Assembly: GCF_009602435.1 (NCBI RefSeq)
Contig: NZ_VZDQ01000025.1
Location: 1 to 64,000 of the forward strand
Reading direction: 5' to 3'
Source of the DNA: Sediminibacillus terrae
Lineage (GTDB): Bacteria; Bacillota; Bacilli; Bacillales; Amphibacillaceae
DNA length: 64,000 bases
The position numbers and the translations under genes were made by a program. Positions 18,693 to 27,676 of this stretch are shown here, one piece after another. Position 1 is the first letter of the stretch; each line of letters begins with the position of its first letter. The notes under the pieces were generated by a model. The model was given only the letters and a program-made list of their open reading frames with translations. It made no database searches and had not been told where the DNA came from.

Positions 18693-19535
18693 ATGTTCCT
18701 AACAGAAGCTTGGGAAAAGTATTATGTCGATAAAAAGATTGAAGGTTACTCGCTACTAACACTGAAAACATACTGCTTACAATTCAATATGTTGGTGAAA
18801 TACTTTGGAGATGTTGATACAGAAGAGGTGGCTATCGATCAGCTAAAGAGTTACTTGGTTGAGGTGGGCGGACATCTAAAACCCTCTAGTCTTGGAAACA
18901 AGGTTCGTTTCCTTCGATCTTTTTTCAAGTGGCTACATGAAGAGGGTGTTATTAATGAAAATCCAGCTATTAAATTAAAAGAACCTAAAGTTGGCAAGAG
19001 AATCCCTAAGTTTCTAACGGAGATGGAAATTGAGCAACTAAGGGACTCGTGCTTAACTTCCCTGGAAAGGGCACTTTTCGAATTTTTTTATTCAACTGGT
19101 TGCCGTATCGGAGAGGTAGTAAACCTGAATAGGGAGGATATCAATTTCTCAGCAAGATCGGTTATTGTAAAAGGAAAAGGAGATAAAGAAAGAGAAGTTT
19201 ATTTCAGTATTCGTTGTTCACTATGGCTACAGAAATATATAGAGGGACGCAAGGATCATGATGAATGTTTATTTATTACAGACAGAAGACCTAAAAAGAG
19301 AATGAGTATTGAGATCATCCGATATATTATTAAACGTATATCCATACGCGCAGCCATTAATAAAGAAATACACCCTCATCAATTAAGGCACAGTTACGCT
19401 ACCCATTTGCTTAATAATGGAGCGCCAATCGAAGTTATCCAAAGCTTGTTAGGGCATGAGAAAAGTGAAACAACGAAAATTTATGCTCAACTAAGTGGTA
19501 AGTTAAGACAGGATTTCTATAGTAAATATTTTTAG
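18693..19535 (+). CDS. XerC/XerD-like tyrosine recombinase
   Basis: 280 aa, the compact two-domain form without an arm-binding domain. Core-binding domain at residues 1-90; catalytic residues in STGCRIGEVVNLN (R), HPHQLRHSYATHLL (H-x-x-R), LLGHEKSETTKIYAQ (H and Y). It is not in the normal xerC or xerD context, so I read it as a mobile-element recombinase. The first palindromic 64-bp site lies 98 nt after its stop, and related sites bound the downstream resistance modules, so it could act on them. Weak hairpin AGCCG..CGGCT follows the stop. Confidence 0.85.
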   Translation: MFLTEAWEKYYVDKKIEGYSLLTLKTYCLQFNMLVKYFGDVDTEEVAIDQLKSYLVEVGGHLKPSSLGNKVRFLRSFFKWLHEEGVINENPAIKLKEPKVGKRIPKFLTEMEIEQLRDSCLTSLERALFEFFYSTGCRIGEVVNLNREDINFSARSVIVKGKGDKEREVYFSIRCSLWLQKYIEGRKDHDECLFITDRRPKKRMSIEIIRYIIKRISIRAAINKEIHPHQLRHSYATHLLNNGAPIEVIQSLLGHEKSETTKIYAQLSGKLRQDFYSKYF

Positions 19536-19632
19536 GAGCCGTTCCTGTGAGAAGACACGGCTTCTATTTTTTGTAAATAATGCTTGTGGGGAAGGGGTCA
19601 ATTTGAAATAATTGTTATTAAGCATTAGAAAG

Positions 19633-19696
19633 ATTATCTCGAAACTGAGTCTTCAAGAAAAGGGCAGGATTGTGGAAGACTCAGTTTCGAGATAAT
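19633..19696 (+). repeat. 64-bp palindromic site, copy 1 (best copy)
   Basis: Two perfectly inverted 22-bp arms (19633-19654 and 19675-19696; arm begins ATTATCTCGAAACTGAG) flank a 20-nt spacer AAGAAAAGGGCAGGATTGTG. Related sites are at 23755, 26087 and 30127. No T-run follows, so it is not an ordinary terminator. Confidence 0.85.
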
Positions 19697-19810
19697 ATTG
19701 CATTTATTTATTAAAAATATCTATACGTGTTCCCATGTGAATTGTTATACATTCAAATAAACGTTTTAATGAAAAACTACTTGGAAATAATGAAGAAGGG
19801 AGGTAATAAA

Positions 19811-20668
19811 ATGAGATTCTTGAACGCTAAAACTGGTGCATGGATTAGTACATTTGCCTATTTATTAGTATCACTTGTGAAAATCATTATTGCTTGGCAG
19901 GTCAATTCCGTGGCATTAATGGCCGATGGGTTTAATAATTTTACGGATATTATTACATCTGTTGCCCTAATCATTGGGTTGAGAATTGCAAAAAAAGAGG
20001 AGGATGAGAACCACCCTTATGGACATCGGCGAGCCGAAAATATTGCTTCGTTGGTGGCTGCCTTTGTCATAGCTGCAATAGGGATACAAATTTTAGTTGA
20101 TACCGTTCGTACAATGGTAAATCAAAATTTCGTTACACCGAATCCTCTTGCAATATGGGTTGGCCTCGGAAGTGGTCTATTCATGATTTTAATCTACTTT
20201 TTGAATAAAACCATAGCCTCAAAAGTAAACAGTCAAGGGTTAAGGTCAATCGCAAAAGATAATCTGTCGGATTCGATTGTAAGTTTTGGTACTGTTGTTG
20301 GTATCACTGGCGCTCAATTTGGACTATCCTGGCTTGATCCTGTCACTGGTACGATTGTAGGTCTAATCATTCTCTGGGCAGCATGGGGGATCTTTAAAGA
20401 AACCGCCTTAATTTTAACCGATGGGATCGATCCTGAAAAGATACACCAATACAAAGAATCACTTTCAGATATTCAAGAAATAGAGAAAGTCAATGATGTG
20501 AAAGCGAGAGTCTCAGGTAATAAGGTCATTTTAGATGTTTCTGTTTCTCTTCAACCGGATTTATCAATTAAGGAAATGACCCATGTAACTGAAGAAATTA
20601 AAGAATTAATGCACAAACAACATAACAGCCTTATGACATTTGTTGAATTGAATCCCTCAGTGAAGTGA
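19811..20668 (+). CDS. Cation diffusion facilitator (CDF) metal efflux transporter
   Basis: 285 aa with the CDF layout of six membrane segments and a cytoplasmic C-terminal domain. The metal-binding H/D positions of TM2 and TM5 are visible: ALMADGFNNFTDI (about residue 36) and KDNLSDSIVSFG (about 150), with HPYGHRRAEN between TM2 and TM3. Exports divalent cations such as Zn, Cd or Co in exchange for H+ or K+. ATG 19811 follows AAGGGAGGTAATAAA; upstream in-frame Met codons lack an SD. Probable partner of the cadC-cadA pair downstream. Confidence 0.9.
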   Translation: MRFLNAKTGAWISTFAYLLVSLVKIIIAWQVNSVALMADGFNNFTDIITSVALIIGLRIAKKEEDENHPYGHRRAENIASLVAAFVIAAIGIQILVDTVRTMVNQNFVTPNPLAIWVGLGSGLFMILIYFLNKTIASKVNSQGLRSIAKDNLSDSIVSFGTVVGITGAQFGLSWLDPVTGTIVGLIILWAAWGIFKETALILTDGIDPEKIHQYKESLSDIQEIEKVNDVKARVSGNKVILDVSVSLQPDLSIKEMTHVTEEIKELMHKQHNSLMTFVELNPSVK

Positions 20669-20742
20669 ATTTTTAATACCTTACAAAAGTGATCCGTCAG
20701 ATCTTGATTCTTTTTAAACTTATTTAACACATATTCAATTAG

Positions 20743-20829
20743 ATATTCAAACAATCATTTGTTTATTTTATTGACAATCTATACAGGTTCCTTATAAGAT
20801 TGTATATATAATCAAACAATCATTTGAAT
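20743..20829 (+). promoter_or_regulatory. cadC promoter with two CadC-type operators
   Basis: The 15-mer TCAAACAATCATTTG occurs twice, at about 20747-20761 and 20812-20826, on each side of a promoter TTGACA (20771) - 16 nt - TATAAG (20793). The dyad resembles known CadC/SmtB operators (TCAAA..TTTGA). The arrangement suggests autorepression relieved by Cd, Zn or Pb. Confidence 0.75.
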
Positions 20830-20843
20830 GTGAGGGTGAAATC

Positions 20844-21218
20844 ATGGAAACCAAACACACTAAAATAAACGATGATCAATGTGAGGTTTTTTGCTACGAC
20901 GAGGAAATAGTTAACCGATTATCGCGGAAGATTGAAAATGAAAAATTCACTTCAACCGCGGACATTTTTAAAGCATTATCTGATGAAACAAGGCTTAAAA
21001 TTGCCTATATATTAACGCAGGAAACTGAACTATGTGTATGTGATGTTGCAAACATTATTGGCACAACGAATGCTACAGCTTCTCATCATCTACGTCATTT
21101 ACGAAACATGCATATTGCTAAAAGTCGAAAACAAGGTAAGTTAGTCTTTTATTCCCTTGATGACCCCCATGTTACAAGTATGATTGTAACGGCGATGGTT
21201 CACGGTCAGGAGGTGTAA
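20844..21218 (+). CDS. cadC: ArsR/SmtB family metal-sensing repressor CadC
   Basis: 124 aa winged-helix repressor. CadC features: an N-terminal Cys (EVFCYDEE), the ELCVCDVANIIGTTNATASHHLRHL recognition region (with the C-x-C of the alpha-3 metal site) and a C-terminal H residue region. Represses the operon until Cd(II)/Pb(II)/Zn(II) binds. Directly upstream of cadA with 3 nt between them. Confidence 0.9.
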   Translation: METKHTKINDDQCEVFCYDEEIVNRLSRKIENEKFTSTADIFKALSDETRLKIAYILTQETELCVCDVANIIGTTNATASHHLRHLRNMHIAKSRKQGKLVFYSLDDPHVTSMIVTAMVHGQEV

Positions 21219-21221
21219 ATT

Positions 21222-23378
21222 GTGAGTAACGAAGCATCTCAAGATGAGAAAAATGTATATCGTGTTCAAGGATTTACGTGTGCAAATTGTGCTGGAAAAT
21301 TTGAGGATAACGTAAAAGGATTAGCTGGTGTAAGCGATGCAAAAGTAAATTTTGGCGCATCGAAAATTTCTGTTTACGGTGAAGCGACAACAGAGGAGCT
21401 TGAAAAAGCTGGGGCTTTTGAGAACCTAAAAGTAGTTCCTGACAGTTCAGAAAAAAAGGATAAAGATCCTGGTACAGAAGAAAAGTTACCGTTTTATAAA
21501 AAACACAGTACATTGTTGTACTCAGTTTTATTTTTGGTTATCGGTTTCACTTCCCGGTTTGTAAACGGAAATGATAACATCGTTACAGCATTATTATTTA
21601 TTACTTCGATGATAGTCGGTGGGACGTCACTCTTCAAAGTCGGTTTACAAAACTTAGTTCGACTTCAGTTTGATATGAGGACTCTTATGACTGTTGCTGT
21701 CATTGGTGGAGTCATTATTGGGGAATGGGCAGAAGTAGCAATTGTCGTTTTACTTTTTGCCATTAGTGAAGCTTTAGAACGATTCTCTATGGATAAAGCG
21801 AGACAATCAATCAGTTCATTAATGGACATTGCACCAAAGGAAGCATTGGTTAGACGAAATGGACAAGAGATGACGATTCACGTAGATGATATTGCGATCG
21901 GGGATATTATGATAGTTAAACCGGGTCAAAAAATTGCGATGGATGGTGTCATTGTCAATGGCTATTCTGCCATTAACCAAGCAGCGATTACGGGGGAGTC
22001 AGTCCCTGTTGAGAAAACTGTAGAAGATGAAGTATTTGCTGGTACGCTTAATGAAGAAGGATTACTTGAAGTAAAAATAACAAAGCTTGTTGAAGATACA
22101 ACAATATCTAAAATTATTCATCTAGTAGAAGAAGCGCAGGGCGAACGGGCACCATCCCAAGCTTTTGTCGATAAATTTGCTAAATATTATACTCCTATCA
22201 TTATGGCCATTGCAGCATTAGTTGCTACATTACCTCCTTTATTTTTTGATGGAAGTTGGGAAACATGGATTTATCAAGGTCTAGCTGTTCTTGTCGTTGG
22301 TTGTCCTTGTGCGTTGGTGATTTCCACTCCAATTTCAATTGTATCAGCCATTGGTAATGCTGCGAAACAAGGGGTTCTTGTCAAAGGCGGGGTGTACCTA
22401 GAAGAAGTTGGTACATTAAAAGCAATTGCGTTTGACAAAACGGGGACTTTAACAAAAGGGGTTCCTGTGGTAACTGACTATGAAGTGTTGAGCCCTCATA
22501 CAGATGAACAAGAACTACTTTCGATTATTACTGCCCTAGAATATCGTTCTCAACATCCTCTTGCATCGGCCATAATGAAAAAGGCTGAAGAGGACGGTAT
22601 TTCTTATTCTGAGGTAGCAGTAGATGACTTTACTTCAATTACGGGTAAAGGAATTAAAGGAAAAGTACATGAAAATACGTATTATATTGGTAGTCCGAAA
22701 TTATTTAAAGAATTATTATCGTCTAATTATAATAAGGAATTAGACCAAAATATTATATCCCTACAAAAACAAGGGAAAACAGCTATGATTATAGGTACAA
22801 ATGAAAAAATTCTAGCTATTATTGCCGTTGCGGATGAAGTGCGTGAATCAAGCAAAGATGTTATAGAAGCTTTACACAAAGCTGGAATTAAAAAAACAGT
22901 TATGCTTACAGGTGATAACCACAGTACTGCTGATGCAATCGGCAGTCTAGTCGGCGTAACAGACATTCAATCAGAGTTACTTCCACAAGATAAGTTAGAC
23001 GTGATTAAACAATTGAAATCCAAGTACGGAAACGTAGCTATGGTTGGTGATGGTGTTAACGATGCTCCGGCTCTAGCAGCCTCAACCGTTGGAATTGCAA
23101 TGGGTGGGGCTGGAACAGATACAGCACTTGAAACGGCAGATGTTGCTTTAATGGGGGACGATTTAAGGAAACTTCCGTTTACTGTTAAAATCAGCCGTAA
23201 AACGTTAAATATTATTAAGGCTAACATTTTCTTTGCGATTGCTATTAAGGTTATTGCCCTTCTGTTAGTTATTCCGGGATGGCTAACACTTTGGATTGCC
23301 ATTCTTTCGGATATGGGGGCAACAATTGTAGTGGCTCTAAATGGTTTACGGCTTATGAGTGTGAAAGAAGACGAATAA
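21222..23378 (+). CDS. cadA: P1B-type Cd/Zn/Pb-exporting ATPase CadA
   Basis: 718 aa. One N-terminal heavy-metal domain with [12 protein letters not shown] (residues 15-25), about eight membrane segments, actuator TGESVPVEK, transmembrane metal site CPCALVIS (about residue 363), phosphorylation site DKTGTLTKG and the hinge [10 protein letters not shown]. Pumps Cd2+/Zn2+/Pb2+ out using ATP. GTG start at 21222, 8 nt after AGGAGG. Confidence 0.95.
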   Translation: MSNEASQDEKNVYRVQGFTCANCAGKFEDNVKGLAGVSDAKVNFGASKISVYGEATTEELEKAGAFENLKVVPDSSEKKDKDPGTEEKLPFYKKHSTLLYSVLFLVIGFTSRFVNGNDNIVTALLFITSMIVGGTSLFKVGLQNLVRLQFDMRTLMTVAVIGGVIIGEWAEVAIVVLLFAISEALERFSMDKARQSISSLMDIAPKEALVRRNGQEMTIHVDDIAIGDIMIVKPGQKIAMDGVIVNGYSAINQAAITGESVPVEKTVEDEVFAGTLNEEGLLEVKITKLVEDTTISKIIHLVEEAQGERAPSQAFVDKFAKYYTPIIMAIAALVATLPPLFFDGSWETWIYQGLAVLVVGCPCALVISTPISIVSAIGNAAKQGVLVKGGVYLEEVGTLKAIAFDKTGTLTKGVPVVTDYEVLSPHTDEQELLSIITALEYRSQHPLASAIMKKAEEDGISYSEVAVDDFTSITGKGIKGKVHENTYYIGSPKLFKELLSSNYNKELDQNIISLQKQGKTAMIIGTNEKILAIIAVADEVRESSKDVIEALHKAGIKKTVMLTGDNHSTADAIGSLVGVTDIQSELLPQDKLDVIKQLKSKYGNVAMVGDGVNDAPALAASTVGIAMGGAGTDTALETADVALMGDDLRKLPFTVKISRKTLNIIKANIFFAIAIKVIALLLVIPGWLTLWIAILSDMGATIVVALNGLRLMSVKEDE

Positions 23379-23533
23379 GGATGTAGGAGTTTCTAAATTG
23401 CTTGGAGGGTCTAAGGGGGACGTCATTCCTTATATAAACCTCTATTTTCATTGGGCCCACAGCATTACTTAAATGGCTCTTAAATTAGGGTGGTGAGGCA
23501 GCCCAGAACTGGCGGAAGTAACCATTACAAATA

Positions 23534-23650
23534 GGAGATACAAAACTTGTAGCTATTGCAAGAGGTATGCTTAATGATCCTTATTGGAGTTTACACGCTG
23601 AGAAGAAATTAACTCATAAAGTTAACCCACCTTTCAATATCCAAGAGTAA
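23534..23650 (+). pseudogene. C-terminal remnant of an old-yellow-enzyme family NADH:flavin oxidoreductase
   Basis: The frame reads GDTKLVAIARGMLNDPYWSL followed by HAEKKLTHKVNPPF and a stop. The ARGMLNDPYW..HA pattern is characteristic of the C-terminus of YqjM/NamA-like enzymes. Nothing upstream continues the gene, so only the last ~38 codons survive. It is followed by its own terminator. Confidence 0.6.
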
Positions 23651-23666
23651 TAAGATAAGAGATAAG

Positions 23667-23693
23667 AAGGTCCCTTATTAGGGGCCTTTTTTA
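23667..23693 (+). terminator. Terminator after the oxidoreductase remnant
   Basis: AAGGTCCCT-TATT-AGGGGCCTT stem-loop followed by TTTT. Probably also ends cadCA transcripts. Confidence 0.75.
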
Positions 23694-23754
23694 ACCTGTA
23701 CAACGATGTTTTGGACTTTGGCAAACTGTAATCCCTTAGGGTGAATAGTCTTTA

Positions 23755-23776
23755 ATTATCTTGAAATCAAGTCTTC
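23755..23776 (+). repeat. Palindromic site, copy 2 (half site)
   Basis: One 22-bp arm that matches the left arm of copy 1 at 18 of 22 positions, starting ATTATCTTGAAATCAAG and followed by AAGAA as in the copy 1 spacer. The second arm is not conserved. It lies between the cad module and the IS110 element. Confidence 0.65.
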
Positions 23777-23917
23777 AAGAATACCAGCTAATAGAAGGTC
23801 AATAGGTAAGGGTAAAAAAGATGAATCAGACATGGTACAATAAAAATGAACATACTAAATAAACTTCAACAGTATCGATTTGAAGCATTTTCTATATAAG
23901 TAATTTATTGGTTTTTT

Positions 23918-25117
23918 CTAAATCACATAAGCCTTTTTACTTTTTAAGATGGCATAGATCCAATGAATGAGCTTGTTTGCACAAGCAATAATCGCCACTT
24001 TATGGGGCTTACCTTCTTCGCGTTTCTTATCGTAATAAGCTCTTAGTTTTGGATTGCGATTCTTGGTTATTCCGCATTGGACTGCGTTATATAGACTCTT
24101 GCGAAGGCTAGACGATCCGCGCTTTGTAATTCGGTTAATGGTTGCTTTAAACTGTCCCGATTCATGGACACTTGGGTCAATCCCCGCGTAGGCAACAAGC
24201 TTCTTAGGGTGGTTAAACTGATCAATATCCCCAATCTCGGATAGGATTGTTGCCGCAATCTTTCCACCAATACCGGGAATTGATCGGATAATTTTATATT
24301 CATCAAATTCTTCAGCCAGGGCATCTATCTCTTTCAGTAGCTTCGATAGGTGCCTTTGGTATTGGAGAAGAAGTTGAATGAACATCGTTAAACTCACCAC
24401 ATGACTCGAGTATAGATTCCGCTTGAAAGGATCTCGTCCTGCTGCCTCTTTGAGTTGGTGAGCTTTATCTAGTGCCCATCCATAAGAGCGTTTAACTCCT
24501 TGTTGGAGGATGACTTCAGCGATCTTTTCCTTCGTTTCCTCCCGAACACCTTGAGGTGTTTGATAGTGGAGTAACGTTCGTAAGGAGGTCGGTGAATAAA
24601 GAGATCCAAAGACCGTCTTATATTCCGGAAACACTTGATCCAATACCGTTTGGAACTGAAGTTTAATTTGTACATAAGTGCCCGTTAGAGCGTCATGTTG
24701 ACGGGTTAGATTCCTCAAATTCATGATTTTGACAGCCTTCTTTTTGAAAGGTTGAAGGTCATCATATAGATAATACAATTCCCCTAAACGAAAGGCATCA
24801 ATGGCGTCCGTCTTTACTTTCCTTAGGCTCATTTTTTTAGCTTCATGAGATAGAACCGGATTCACCAAGTAATAGACAATTTGATGCTCTTCTAAGAACT
24901 GTAAAACGGGTTCATGGTAATGACCGGTAGATTCAAAAACGACGACCGGAGGTCGCCCTGTGATTTCTTCCACCTCTAACCAAAAGCGATGAAAATCATG
25001 TAACCCTAAAACATTATGCTCGAAAACAAAGCTCTTCTTGTAAGGATCTTTCTTCTGTAAAAAGGCTTGTACTTGGCTTTTTCCCTTCGCAATATCCAGG
25101 CCAATGACTGGATCCAT
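23918..25117 (-). CDS. IS110 family transposase (DEDD type)
   Basis: 399 aa, normal length. N-terminal RuvC-like DEDD domain: GLDIAKGKSQV (first D), VVFESTGHYHEP (E), and KTDAIDAFRLGE (D-x-x-D). C-terminal Transposase_20 domain with SIPGIGGKIAATILSEIGDI and the serine region KRGSSSLRKSLYNA. Uses an RNA-guided recombination mechanism in studied members. ATG 25117 follows AAAAGGACGTGATAAAAC. Intact. Confidence 0.93.
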   Translation of the reverse strand: MDPVIGLDIAKGKSQVQAFLQKKDPYKKSFVFEHNVLGLHDFHRFWLEVEEITGRPPVVVFESTGHYHEPVLQFLEEHQIVYYLVNPVLSHEAKKMSLRKVKTDAIDAFRLGELYYLYDDLQPFKKKAVKIMNLRNLTRQHDALTGTYVQIKLQFQTVLDQVFPEYKTVFGSLYSPTSLRTLLHYQTPQGVREETKEKIAEVILQQGVKRSYGWALDKAHQLKEAAGRDPFKRNLYSSHVVSLTMFIQLLLQYQRHLSKLLKEIDALAEEFDEYKIIRSIPGIGGKIAATILSEIGDIDQFNHPKKLVAYAGIDPSVHESGQFKATINRITKRGSSSLRKSLYNAVQCGITKNRNPKLRAYYDKKREEGKPHKVAIIACANKLIHWIYAILKSKKAYVI

Positions 25118-25124
25118 GTTTTAT

Positions 25125-25310
25125 CACGTCCTTTTGTTAGATTCACCGGCAGCCCCTAACCTAGCTTGTAGTGTCATAGCTTCGCTTGTTATACGGGATC
25201 TAAGTCCCAACCAGCCTCAAACATGTTTCTACAAGTAGGGGGTGGACAGTATACTAGACGGGATCAGAGTCCCACGGGGGCGAACGTCCTACCCGGCTAC
25301 TTAAAGAATA
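25125..25310 (-). ncRNA. Candidate bridge RNA region of the IS110 element
   Basis: The non-coding segment upstream of the transposase holds two near-identical 17-nt hairpin motifs, ACGGGATCTAAGTCCCA (25193-25209) and ACGGGATCAGAGTCCCA (25258-25274), each forming a GGGA/TCCC stem, 65 nt apart. Two related loops in this position are what is expected for the target- and donor-binding loops of an IS110 bridge RNA. Boundaries are approximate. Confidence 0.55.
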
Positions 25311-25366
25311 ACCCATAAAAAATAGGTCAACCAGATAAACTGGTTAACCTTATAATACGATAGGGG

Positions 25367-25397
25367 GCGATTGTTCAATAAGAGCAATCGCTTTTTT
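25367..25397 (+). terminator. Terminator next to the IS110 element
   Basis: GCGATTG and GCAATCGC form a stem with an 11-nt loop followed by TTTTTT. A second perfect hairpin, AGGTCAACCAG/CTGGTTAACCT with one mismatch, lies just upstream at 25324-25350. The 25118-25610 gap otherwise holds the bridge-RNA region and an AT-rich promoter region. Confidence 0.7.
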
Positions 25398-25610
25398 ATT
25401 AATGGGCAGTATTTTTCAGTGAAAAATCACCAAAAAATGAGCATTTACTGTAAAATAATATTAGACCTAGAATTGTGTTAAATAAAAAGCTTAACTTAAT
25501 ATTTTGCCTACAACCTACAAATGTATAATAAGAAAAAGTAGGACATGTTAGTTTATTAGAATTTAATGAATGAAGGTACAGAGCGGAAAAACTATGTAGG
25601 AGTGTCCAAA

Positions 25611-26012
25611 ATGAAAAAGAAAATAAACTATTTAACTTTACTTTTGATGATTTTTTTTATGATTGGTTGCACCAATGTCGAAGATCCAGCCACTTCAGAA
25701 GGAGAGGTGGAAATAGAAACACAAGAAGTAACCGCAGATGATGCAACGAAAGATAATGAATCAGACGGAGAAACAGATATACAAGAAGGAAATTCATCTG
25801 CTGATACCACTACTAGTGGTGAAAAAGAAGAAAGCACTGTTGTTGAGGAGGAACCCACAGAGGAAGACTCAACTGAAACACAAACACAGGATGACCTATT
25901 TTCAGGATATGAACGACTGGAAGTAGATGGTGGGGACCTCAGTGGAGATCGAGCCTCTAATGTCGTAGTAGATATAGGTTACGGAGACAGGGAGTACTGG
26001 GCCTTTACGAAT
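25611..26012 (+). pseudogene. Lipoprotein DNA/RNA nuclease, 5' half (interrupted by Tn554-like element)
   Basis: Starts at ATG 25611 (AGGAG 8 nt upstream) with a lipoprotein signal LLLMIFFMIGCTN (lipobox Cys), a long acidic Thr/Glu-rich linker and the beginning of the nuclease domain, YERLEVDGGDLSG.. EYWAFTN. After ACGAAT (26007-26012) the frame runs into transposon DNA. The same protein continues after the second ACGAAT at 34219. Joined, the halves give a ~336-aa surface-anchored nuclease. Confidence 0.85.
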
Positions 26013-26055
26013 GTTATATTTAGGTTAGAGGCTTTTACGCTTGGTATTAAAAGAA

Positions 26056-26087
26056 CCACACATATTAGACATATCTAAAATGTGTGG
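26056..26087 (+). terminator. Hairpin near the cargo end of the transposon
   Basis: CCACACATATTAGA and TCTAAAATGTGTGG form a 14-bp stem with one mismatch and a 4-nt loop. It sits inside the left end of the Tn554-like element and may terminate the mer operon or be an end structure. Confidence 0.5.
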
Positions 26088-26150
26088 CCTTATTTTGATC
26101 TTATCTTCAAGAAACGCCCCCGATTATTGAAAACTCGATTTCAAGATATT
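26087..26150 (+). repeat. Palindromic site, copy 3
   Basis: Right arm at 26129-26150 (GAAAACTCGATTTCAAGAT..) matches copy 1 at 17 of 22 positions and the 20-nt spacer AAGAAACGCCCCCGATTATT starts and ends like that of copy 1. The left arm is degenerate but keeps its terminal CTTC. It marks the distal end of the mer cargo. Confidence 0.6.
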
Positions 26151-26212
26151 CTAGCTTTAGTTCTATTAAAAATATTACCGTCGATCCTTTTGAAATAGGA
26201 AATGCTATGCAA

Positions 26213-27559
26213 TCATAGCATGTGAGCTATATCAGAAGCTGCTGTTGGATAGGCATACATCATTTGTTTCATTTCTTTGGGAGGTATCCCGAACCGGATC
26301 GCCGTTGCAAAGTGATTAATCAGTTCGTCTGCTTCTTCACTAATTAGATGAGCTCCAACAACCTGATCTTTATCGTTATCTACCAGGATTTTAAACCCGG
26401 TATGCGTTTCGTTCGTACGCTTATACGTAAACCACCCATCTACCGTCTGGTGTTTCACGTCAATATCCCTCCCCGAGGCATGCGCTTCTGTTTCTGTCAT
26501 CCCTACCGAAGCTAGCTTTGGTACAGTGAAGACAACAGAGGGCATAGGCGGATACTCTACTTCCTTATGGTTTCCTTTCAGGATATTGGAAGCTGTAATG
26601 TGAGATTCCATGCTCGCTACCGGGGTGAGAGGCAGTCCACTAGTTGAAGCAGCATCCCCTGCAGCATAGACACGTGGGTTCGTCACGCTTTGCAAATAAC
26701 TATTCACAGAAATCCCATCCTTCGTTGCATCAACATTCCCCTGTTCCAAGTCCAAGTCGAGCGCAGGGACCCGGCCTGCACCGTGCACGACCATATCTGC
26801 AGAAAAGGAGATTTCTTTTCCTTTGGTACGGGTTCTGACCACAAGAGAATCGTTTTCTTTCTCAATAGCTTCCACCGAATACTCTTCATGAACTTCGATG
26901 CCAAGGTCTTCGCTCTTTTGTAACAAGGAAGCGACAAGGTCGCTGTCAAAATGTTTCAGTGGACGTTCCCCGCGGTGAATAATATGAACCTTTGCCCCTG
27001 CCCGTGCCGCAATATGGGCAAATTCAAAAGAAATATACCCGCCTCCAACAAAAACGATTGTCTCCGGAAGTCGATCCAGCTCGAGGAACTCGTCACTATG
27101 CGTCATGTATGCTTCTCCCGGAATCGATAATGGCGTCGGTGTGGCACCGGTAGCTATCAATATATATTTCCCTTCAAGAACTTCATCTTCGACCCTTAAC
27201 TGTCGGTCGTTGATAAAAGAAGCTTTTCCATGGTAAGTGTCCATCCCTTTTTTGTTTAATGCCTTTTCTTTTTTATCCGGCACGTCATCCGTGAATGTCT
27301 TTTTGAATGCCATAAGTTCCGGCCAATCGATGGTTACATCCCCGTGAATGCCGCTTCCTTTCATTCGTTTATGCCAGTCATATAGTTCTGCAGCTCCATG
27401 AAGCACTTTTTTCGGATCGCACCCTCGCAGGGCACAAGTACCTCCATACGGGCGATCATCTATCATGGCCACACGCCAGCCTTCTTTCAGGCATTTTGCT
27501 GCTGTGATTGACCCTCCAGAACCTGAACCTATCACAATAAGATCGTATTTATTGGTCAT
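26213..27559 (-). CDS. Class I pyridine nucleotide-disulfide oxidoreductase (MerA/glutathione reductase-like)
   Basis: 448 aa FAD enzyme: IGSGSGGSITAA FAD motif at the N-terminus, redox-active pair in GGTCALRGCDPKK (C-x4-C, residues about 42-47), NAD(P)H motif VGGGYISFEFA near 170, the YAAGDAA FAD motif and a C-terminal dimerisation domain. It lacks the HMA domain and the C-terminal Cys pair needed to bind Hg(II), so it is not a mercuric reductase itself. Same strand and 117 nt downstream of merA. Substrate unknown; a thiol-regenerating role in mercury stress is an inference. Confidence 0.85.
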   Translation of the reverse strand: MTNKYDLIVIGSGSGGSITAAKCLKEGWRVAMIDDRPYGGTCALRGCDPKKVLHGAAELYDWHKRMKGSGIHGDVTIDWPELMAFKKTFTDDVPDKKEKALNKKGMDTYHGKASFINDRQLRVEDEVLEGKYILIATGATPTPLSIPGEAYMTHSDEFLELDRLPETIVFVGGGYISFEFAHIAARAGAKVHIIHRGERPLKHFDSDLVASLLQKSEDLGIEVHEEYSVEAIEKENDSLVVRTRTKGKEISFSADMVVHGAGRVPALDLDLEQGNVDATKDGISVNSYLQSVTNPRVYAAGDAASTSGLPLTPVASMESHITASNILKGNHKEVEYPPMPSVVFTVPKLASVGMTETEAHASGRDIDVKHQTVDGWFTYKRTNETHTGFKILVDNDKDQVVGAHLISEEADELINHFATAIRFGIPPKEMKQMMYAYPTAASDIAHML

Positions 27560-27676
27560 ATTTATCTACCTCCTAAAATCTTTCTTATTTACGTTTGCCT
27601 ACTTTGTGAAATGACAAACCCTGTACCTTATCCATGGTTTTAAAAAAGTTCATCGTAACTTACGGAGAACTTTTTG

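Larger units (their letters stand above)
23379..23917. other. 539-nt gap between cadA and the IS110 transposase
   Basis: Contains no intact gene. It holds a degenerate flavin-oxidoreductase remnant (23534-23650), a terminator (23667-23693) and a half copy of the palindromic site (23755-23776); the remainder up to 23917 is probably the non-coding right end of the IS110 element. Confidence 0.6.
23880..25320 (-). mobile_element. IS110-family insertion element
   Basis: Consists of the transposase at 23918-25117 and about 200 nt of conserved-looking structured non-coding DNA upstream of it. IS110 elements lack terminal inverted repeats and usually make no target duplication, so the ends given are estimates. 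Confidence 0.7.

Noticed and set aside
18693-19535. Host XerD
   Set aside because: Divergent sequence, mobile context and lack of the chromosomal xerD neighbours; a mobile recombinase is more likely.
26213-27559. Second mercuric reductase
   Set aside because: Lacks the heavy-metal domain and the C-terminal cysteine pair required to handle Hg(II); called a general disulfide reductase instead.
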